A program made the position numbers and the translations under genes. From Hofstenia miamia (taxonomy: Eukaryota; Xenacoelomorpha; Acoela; Hofsteniidae), in assembly GCA_900660155.1 (NCBI GenBank), contig CABFPE010000039.1, forward strand, positions 2,062,973 through 2,126,972: a stretch of DNA of 64,000 nucleotides. The letters are read 5' to 3'. Positions 52,501 through 61,500 of the stretch are shown here, piece after piece. The number at the start of each line of letters is the position of its first letter. The stretch's first letter is position 1. Under the pieces are notes generated by a model. It saw only the letters and a list, made by a program, of their open reading frames with translations, was not told where the DNA came from and did no database searches.

Positions 52501-55500
52501 ATGACTTAAGTCTTTCAAATCATTTTTTTGCCAACATAAGCAATTATACCTATTTAAGGATACATATCTCTTAATAAATATTCTAAACTATTGAAAAATA
52601 TTTTTGAAAATTTTTCAAAAACATAGAAGCCCCCTAAAGTATTTATGAAATATGAATGACAATAAGAAAAGGTTTGGTCAAAAATATTAACAAGTACTAC
52701 ATGCAATTCAGAATGATTGGTTGTATTTATCATACCAAATAATGCTTCAAAAGTGACTCCACAAGCTTAGTGTGAAAACTTGGTAAATCAAAGTGTCAAC
52801 AATCCTTGTAAAATGCCTATAAATCTATCAGAATTATAAATAAAGGTTTTCACAATCATTGGAGCCAAACACTAAGGAATAATCACCAATTGGTGGTAGC
52901 CGTTTCATGGAAAAGAACCTTACATCATGTAATATGCAATGTCTATCATGAGAAGTATTACCTTTATTAGAGTTACAAAGCATGGTTTTTATTTTCTTTA
53001 CTGCGTTTTCACATAGTTCCAGTGCGATTCCTTTATTTAGAATGAAATTTGATTAACTACAAAAAATTGCATTTTATGAATTTTTAATGATTTTGAATGT
53101 AAACTTATCTCCTCTATTAGCAAGCCGCAAAGTCCACAAAACTTTTCCACACCATTGATTATAAGTAGATATGAAACTAGTACCGAATTTTGAAATCAAA
53201 TTTAAAAACTATTTTGAGCTAAGGACATTAGCGATTCACATATTTGATCAGTAGCCAACATAGAAGTTGAAAGCGATATCAAGCTATGAAAATATGTTCA
53301 AAACTAACAAGAGATTCTTGAAGAAAATATTGGCAGAAAATGAAATATCGATTTAATATTTCAAAGAAAAGCTTAGACCACTTTCTACTTCAAATAAAAA
53401 ACAATTCAAATTATTTATCAATCGTTGATACACACGAAAAATCGAAGTAGAAAGTCTAGACGCTGTTGTATTTACAAAGAAGACAACAAACGTGTTATCA
53501 AAATATAAAATCACAATTCAAGAAATCTCACTCCAATTGAAATAAGAGCAAAACCGCAAAAATTGTCATTTTAAAAATTTTTTTAATTAAGTACGTCATT
53601 GCAGTGGTGACAAGATTTGTGAAAATATTGATTACTGACCATATGCAGTAAAAGAAACCGTAATTTTGATAAAGTCAGAGAACTAAAATTACTTGAAAAT
53701 GAGAAGATTTGACAAAGCATTAAACTTTGAGCGGTGCATAGCATTCTGTAAAATCTGAAGGTGAGGAAAGATAATTTCAACTCTGTGAAATGTAATAAGA
53801 ATTGCGGAGCCTCTTATTTGCGTAAACAAACACAGCGTAAACTTCACAAGATGTAGGATTAGACAACAGAAAGAAGTCTATCAACATGAAAACACAAGAT
53901 AATTTCAAACATATGAGAAAGCATAAAAAATCATTTGAGAAAATTGGGGCCATTCCTTTAAAATATAGAATAGTTACTAAATAAATAAAAGAAATATATG
54001 TAAGATATTTAACCGTGAAGAGGTTGATGTCTATTTAAAAGGACAAAGAGTTTTTCCACATTTTCAAAAGAATTTTCTTCACGGCTACTACGACATTTGG
54101 AAATCATGAGCCATGAACATATGCATTGGTGAACATGCTTGAATTTATTGTTGAAAATTTCTAGGTGCTTGACAATTCCGATTTCTTCAACATTATATAT
54201 ATATATATATATATAAAACTCTCTCCATGCCTAACGTTTATGTAATTGGAAGGTTTCGAGACCATGAAAGTAACAACAATGACACGCCGTAATGGGGCAG
54301 AGCCGGATAGCGAACAAAAAGCAAAAAAGAAAGAGGATTCTCTCCTCTATCACGTAGTGCTTTCAGATTTTTGAAATCTTCATTAGTTATTCAAGAATCA
54401 GAATTAATTTTGAAGAATTTCCGGGCAGTTTAAGACTAGTAACGAAAATTCGATAAAAGTAGTAAGGTACTTGATTTGGAAGCTGACTCCATACAACCTG
54501 AACGCTTAATTTAATCAGTAATTGAGCGCTTAGAGTGACTCAATGATGAAATTTTAATGAATGTATAAGTCCGTAAAACAATCGATGCAAAGTTAAATAA
54601 ATGCGATTCAAACACGCGCTAAAAAAAAGAAGTTAAATTGCATTAGCGATTCACAGAACACTTCAGCTACCGAGGAAGGCGAATTGAATTAATAGATAAT
54701 AAAGGGACGGCTGATGGTTCAGAAACGAAATTTTTTGCAATTTGTCAGAGCTTTTATTAATTTATCCATGAACAATCAAATCTGTCATATTTAGCGTCAA
54801 ACATTTTACAACTCAAAGAATTGTTAGAGAATTAGTTTTGCAAAATATTGAAACTAATTAACTGTGGTTTATACTGCGAAGAAAAAAAATTTAAGGATGG
54901 AACCTACATATGTGCATAGAGATATTATAACTCAAGATCGTCAGTGCTAAAGCCGGATTGCACCAGAAAATGTGGCCTAATTGTAAAATTCAGCTCAGTT
55001 AAAATCCAAATTTTAATATAAGTGATAGAATATAAAAATCTAATTGCCTTCAAAACAGCAAAAAATGAGGCACTGAGTTTAGAAAATAGAAGAAAAGTGG
55101 ATTGGATTCGATGGACCAATGTCCAAGAAATAGGAAAGGTGATAAAAGAGGCAAGTCAAAATAATCCCACTCGTTCTCTAACTGACTCAATCTAATGACT
55201 CCTCAAAAATGTGTGCATACATTCAATAAAAATCCAAATAATTGGGCGGAGTAGAATATTTGAAATTATAATAAAAAAAACGGAAATAAAACTGAAAATT
55301 AGAGGGAGAATAAATGAAAAAGTGTAAGAGCACTTGAGAATTTTTCGTAGGCGCCAAATAACATGTTAAACGAAAGAATTCTAAAATCGCAATTAATTGC
55401 ATGCTAAATTGCATTGTTAAAAAGAGGAGTCTTTGGTACAAAGTGTGGGAAGAATGGTCGCGAGTAGAAAGAGAATGGCAGCTGGTACACTTTCCAATTT

Positions 55501-58500
55501 TACCACACTGAATGATAATTAGAAATAAGTCATTCAAAGAAATTTATAATCGCTCGTAAAGTCGATTAATGGTACTCCCACTATATTTATGACCCAATAC
55601 TCGTCTTAAGAAGAGAACACTTTCAATATCAAATAAAAATGAATATTAATTACACCACAAACTAGGAGATAATAAACTATATTTCATTTATCAGCTAATT
55701 CAAGCTTCTGACGATGCAAAATGTAAGCCAGTTAATTATTCAAAGCAATAAGAAAATGCATAAATCGAGACAAGTGGGGAAAATGGACGTTGAATTCTGA
55801 TGGGTGGAGACATGGAATAATTCTAGTAGGCGATGGGAGAGATTTTATGATTTTAGTCGATCAATATTTTGACTGCCATATAAATGATTTACAAAGCGTC
55901 TCGTCGAATGCTATAGAAACTTATATGGATTGTACAACTATTTTATATAAATAAATTGTTACATCCCTAAAACATGGCGCCGCATTTGAAAGCAATAAAA
56001 TCTTAAAGGACCTTGTTTTTGTATGCAAAGTCACTCAAAGTAAAACACGTATAAAGTTAATGGAAAGCTCTCGTTTTTTTCTCAAAGCCTACGTAGTTAA
56101 GCCGTAAGGCGCTTCAAACATCACACGCTAAATAAAGCTATTTCTATGTTCAATACAACTGAAATTTAATAATATTTATAAATATAGAACAAACTGAATA
56201 CAAAATTTGGCTTCATGTGTAAAATTAATGTTAGTTTGGAAATGTACAAGCGTTGTTCACATCCACATTGCTTAGAGTCTAGTAGCAAGGGCAGATTTTT
56301 AATAGCACAAAGGGTTTCTGTAATAATACGGAAAATTCATTAAAAATATCGTAATTGATTAACTTTGGCTGACAAACGTGAATGAACACGTTGCTTAACA
56401 GTTCCCAATTGTCAAGCTGGTAAAAGTTCTGGCGAAATAAGAGTCCAAACAATTGTAGTTTTGGCTCATTCTGCAAAGAGATCATCTTAATACTTTTGGT
56501 ACAAGGGAGATCATAGGCTTATTTAATTTTTGTTTGTTTACAAGCATATTTCCTTCGAAACTTGTAGGACATGGTAGTTCCAAGTTTGGATCCCATTAAC
56601 AGAACACACACTATTGCGCAATTGTGAGAACCTTCAAATCGATTAACTAAGCCGTTCTTTATTTGTAAAGTGAATAGTTAGGTTGCACAATACGAGCTTG
56701 GTGATTTTGTATTCAAGAAAATGGCAAGCAAACTCGCAATAGCAAAGAGTGAACGTGAAATGTTGCTTCATGTTAGGCTAACGTTTACTGAGACGTTCGA
56801 AATGATCAAAGCTACTTATAGTGAACATTCTCGTAATCAGTGTTAGGAGCGGCTTAGGTTATGAAATGCGAGACCACCACATCAATAGATGACACCAACG
56901 TTATCAATGTTAGTCAACGTCTTCATTCCAACCGGCACTTGCTTATTAGAGAAATGGGGGATGATTGCGGCATTTCAATTGGACCATATCATGACATTCT
57001 GACAGAACATTTGGCGGTGCATGAAATTGCTGCAAAATTCGTTCCAGAGCTTAGATAGCAAGATCAATAACTTCTCCAACGTGCTAGTAAAGCAAAAAAA
57101 CTGTTTGGAAAAATGTATTACCGAAAACTGGATTTACGTCTACGATGTCGAAACAAAAGCTTAATCTTCGCAGAAGGAGGAAAAGGGTTCTCCAATACCA
57201 AATAAAGCATGAAGGATTCAATCAAAGGTCAAGGTAATTCATCTTCGACATTCAAGGTGTTATCCATCATGAATTCGTACCACCATTGGAGACAGTGAAC
57301 GAATTGCACTACTTTTGAGTGCTTTAGCGTCTTTGTGAAAGAAGCTTGCACCGTGCCAGAAGGCCTACCAGACAGCTTCCTAGAGCTGGAAATAAGGTGT
57401 GAACAGTCATGACGAGTATTTTGAAGGAGAAAAAGTTGAATAATTTGTAAACATTAAATATATCTGTAGATTAACAGCTCGGTTACTTTTCGAAAAGACC
57501 TCTTGCATGAGACATCGAATTTAAACACGAATCATTTCAGTCTTTCGGAATCTTTGGATTCCAAAAATCAATTTTAGGTGGTAACAAATTTGCATTTTTT
57601 GATATCTATATTAAAATTGCGCCCTACACTTCTCTAATTGTAATTGCAGCAAATAGAATTTTTCCTAATAATGACTTCTTGTTCTTGCATTTGGTGCTTA
57701 ACCTCCAAGTGGATTGATACAGTAAACATCTTCATTGCATAAACATAGGAGCAGTAAGTCCAAATTTGCAAACGTCGCCTTGTATGTGGAACAAAATGCA
57801 TTTAATGGTGTGACTTTGTAGGGATCCAAACTTTTTGATATGAATACCTGTGGCGCTACACTGGATATCGAAATCGAAGATTTCGCCGGAGAATATACAG
57901 TGTGGGCTACATTATTATTTTCTAAATTTCTGGGCTTTTATTAATGTAAAGAATAAATTTGGAATTTTTTTATTATTAAATTTTACTTTATCTACAATCT
58001 ACCAAAATAGTATGTATTAAAAACAGCTTTCACTTTTTATGCATAATTAATAATAATTGGTATTCTCAACATAAACCTTAAAGAAAAGTCAATAATTAAT
58101 GTGTCCTCCTTTTGCCTTTATAACTTTTGCAATAACTACTGGCATGCTGTCTATGCAGATTCTGACCCCATCTGTGATCTTCCTTTATAGACATTGCTTT
58201 GGAAGAAATCAATATTGTGGTACACGTCATCGTGAAATTTTACAGCTGAATAGTAGTTGAATGTCCTTTGAGATATTCATATTGGGAAATCGGCTATTGA
58301 AAATGTAATCAATGAATCAAAGTCAGCAGCTCAAAGATCTTTGAAATAACGCTTCCTTTTTGAAAACTTGTTTCCAAATTTTTCATCATACTACGGGCTT
58401 CTTAATGGTTGTGAATAATGTGCATAATGATGGAGCAATAAAATTAATCTATAGCTTGGTGATTACTCAAAGTATTTTATAGGGCTAGCAAGACTTGTTT

Positions 58501-61500
58501 TCTTTTATGTACGTTAATATATTGACAATAGCAGAAAACCAACATTAAAATGAAGAGTAGATGGATTTGACTTCACTGATTGGCTGAACACTGAAGAGAA
58601 ATAATTGTTGTAGACGTTGGCAATCGCTTAAGGACTGTATTTGCAGATTGAGATTTACCAAATCTAAAACTACTGAAAAAATATCAGCACTCTTTCACTT
58701 AAATTCGACAATTAGCGATTTCAAACACGAAAAATATACAATAAAATGCAGAAATGGCCTGAATTTTTCTCAGAAATCACAATAACCATATTGTGAAAAT
58801 AGTAAGTGCGTAAAATAGAAAAATTCGTGCAAAAATTTTGTAATAAAAATAAACCTTTTTGACTAATTGCATTTTCCCCCAATAGCTTGAAGGTAAAAAG
58901 TGGAAACTGCAAGATTTTTGATAGCGTAAAGCTAATCTTGCATTAATATTACTTTTCCAGTGGGAAAAGAATAAAGAATCCGCCGAAAATTCACAAAGAC
59001 TTTTGTGCTATAAAAATTCAAACAAAACAATTTGATCTTTAATTCAATTTGCTTTGCCCATGGTTAACATTCATCAATGAAAAAGGAATTTATAGCAATA
59101 AAACATAGTATAGGAAGGATATTTGGAAAATTCCATAATAAATGTCTGGACATTGTATAACGAAGACCAATCAAGGCTTTATTTCAAATACACTGATTTT
59201 GAATAACCGGATTTTTGATATCAGTACTTGGGAATAAGATATAATGTAAACTACCCAAAGAGTTAATATGGATACAACCAAACCACAACCAAACACTTAT
59301 TGTAAATTACAATTATGTTTTTTCTTTTAGGAATGATCACTTACACACTGTAAAAACATGCATTAAATAAGAGCAAACGAATAATTGTCATACATCAATA
59401 TGTTTTTACTCGTTTGCATAACCTAGGAATTTTTTAAAATCTGTAATAGGTTCTTCAAAAAATTTTTAAACAATAACTCAGGATCTAATAAAGATGTCCA
59501 AAATTTGAAAATAGCGAAAGATAGAGGAATTTATATCTAGAAAAAACAAAACGGTTGAGGCTAGTTATTACTCCCATGGGACTTAGATTCACTGCCCCTA
59601 TATTATTGGGATAATTTGAATTGATCTCAAAAAACGGAAATTTTCATTAAAAATAGTTAATATTAACAAGTACTCGGGAACAGCAATACACAAATGAAAA
59701 TCTTCACCATTAAATGAGAGCACATTTACCATTAGATGTGCCAATATCCCACTATATTTAAACGCCTTATAGGATTAGAGAAGATTGTTTGAAAATATGA
59801 TAAAACAATAGTTAAGCATTACTATAGAATTACTGTGAAAATTCAAGCTGATTAATTTCAAATATGCAACTGGAAAAATTGCTGAATGAATAGGCATTGA
59901 ATAAATGGTGCTCGCGGGACGTATAATTTAACAAAATCGCGTTAATGGACATAAATCACAACTGCGAAATACGAAACCAGCAGGTTAAATAATTTACAAT
60001 GGCCACAATATGAAAAATATTACGAGGATATTCCTTCAAGAGTTGGCTTCATTGGCTTGGGGGCGACATCGGCACTGTCATCCACTCCATTGTCTTCGTG
60101 CGATTTAGTGCTCGATTTGCGGAGATCTTTTTCGCCTGAAAAGAGACGTTATTAGGACAATTAGAACAACTTACAATCTGGAAATGAAGCAATTTAAAGG
60201 GAAGCATAAAATGTTTTAAAATAGCATGCGACTCAAACAGAAAATAGAATTCAAAAACAATTTTAAACACTTAGCCAATAGCCAAACTCTTGTGGTTACA
60301 TATAAGCTATTAAATTATAAATATATTGGATGAAGTATATTGAGATGAGTGTTAATGGAGCAAATTGATGACCTTCAAATCGCAATTGAATCCATTAAAA
60401 TAGACAACTATAAAAAATATAATCAATTCCTTAAAGTTGGAATTCAGCAGAAAGAAACCAAATGATTGCGATATTTTTGAAGTATAGAAGGATATTCTTT
60501 GAAAACGATTAGCGGCGATTTGAGATAATCATTATCAATCACTAGATTACTGACCCATAAAACTCGTACACCTGAGGTTCGTGAATTATTCACAGCGGGG
60601 ATAGCGACCAAAAATCACTCGTTAGAAAGTGAAATTTTAAAAAAATTCAATGGCTAATAAAAGGATTAAGTTTAAATTTTCGGTGGCACCAAGTAGCCCA
60701 GATCAATTTACAATGAAAAATGACGACTAGGGTCAAACACAAGCCCAATTGAAAGATTAAAAACAGATCCGATCCAACACACTCTCAACTCTGCATAAAA
60801 TGTTAATATTTAACGATTTGTGGATGTAAACCAATGATCTCGGATGCATAAGAACTCCCTGTGTGTCACTGGTGAGTGATAGTTCTATCAGGATAAATAT
60901 TCATTTTCACACTACTGATTGTATGCAATGCCGAAACAACGACATACATGCATGAATTTCGTCTTAGTTATATAGTTTCTAATCCTCAATTACCATATTC
61001 TATATGCAGTAAACTACCATTATCACATCTACCTAACTGTGGAAAACAGTTGATGGGTATCGAGTTGAACATGCATAGTTGTTGGCAAAGCTTTTCTAGC
61101 ACTTGTTACACATAGAGCTAAGGCGAACAACCAGCTGTACACCTCGTATTGTGTCTATATACATTCGAGTTCCATGATCAAATCTATCCAAACCAAATGA
61201 ACTATTAATTAATAACTAAACGAAATTATTGATGGCTTAGTATGAAATGATTAGGAAATGTTCAGTAGGGACTTCCAAAACCCAAATATGAATCATGCAA
61301 ACATGCGAATTCATTTAATAAGACTTTCATAACTTTCCAACACTAAGAAAATAAAACAGGCCTAGACTAATATATTGGAAAGAGATTTTGATTTCAATGT
61401 AAAGTAAGTTTTGAAAGTCTTGACACATAGCGTACCCGGAATTGATATTGGCGCTTGCCCGTTACAACCTGAGGACTCTGATTCAAGTGAGTTGTCTCGA

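Larger units (their letters stand above)
43038..60023 (-). other. Slp intron in the linker (16,986 bases)
   Basis: Donor TCCTC|GTAATA, acceptor ACAATTATTTAG. It holds the repeat-gene copy at 43.6-45.8 kb, an (AT)n tract at 46.5 kb, the 48.3-48.7 kb duplication, a palindromic element at 51.6 kb, a mariner relic and a Tc1 scrap. Stretches 45.85-48.3, 48.7-51.5, 51.75-56.65 and 57.5-58.05 and 58.3-60.0 kb are AT-rich with only unassigned short frames. Confidence 0.65.

Noticed and set aside
53780-55200. Long mixed-frame coding-like stretch on the plus strand in the 17-kb intron
   Set aside because: Fragments such as NSVKCNKNCGASYLRK looked protein-like, but no order of known motifs or element ends could be found.
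60027-60135. A separate gene ending at the TAA after LEGISS
   Set aside because: The donor just before the stop gives a phase-2 junction that matches the 42.9-43.0 kb exon exactly, so a continuous Slp transcript explains both better.
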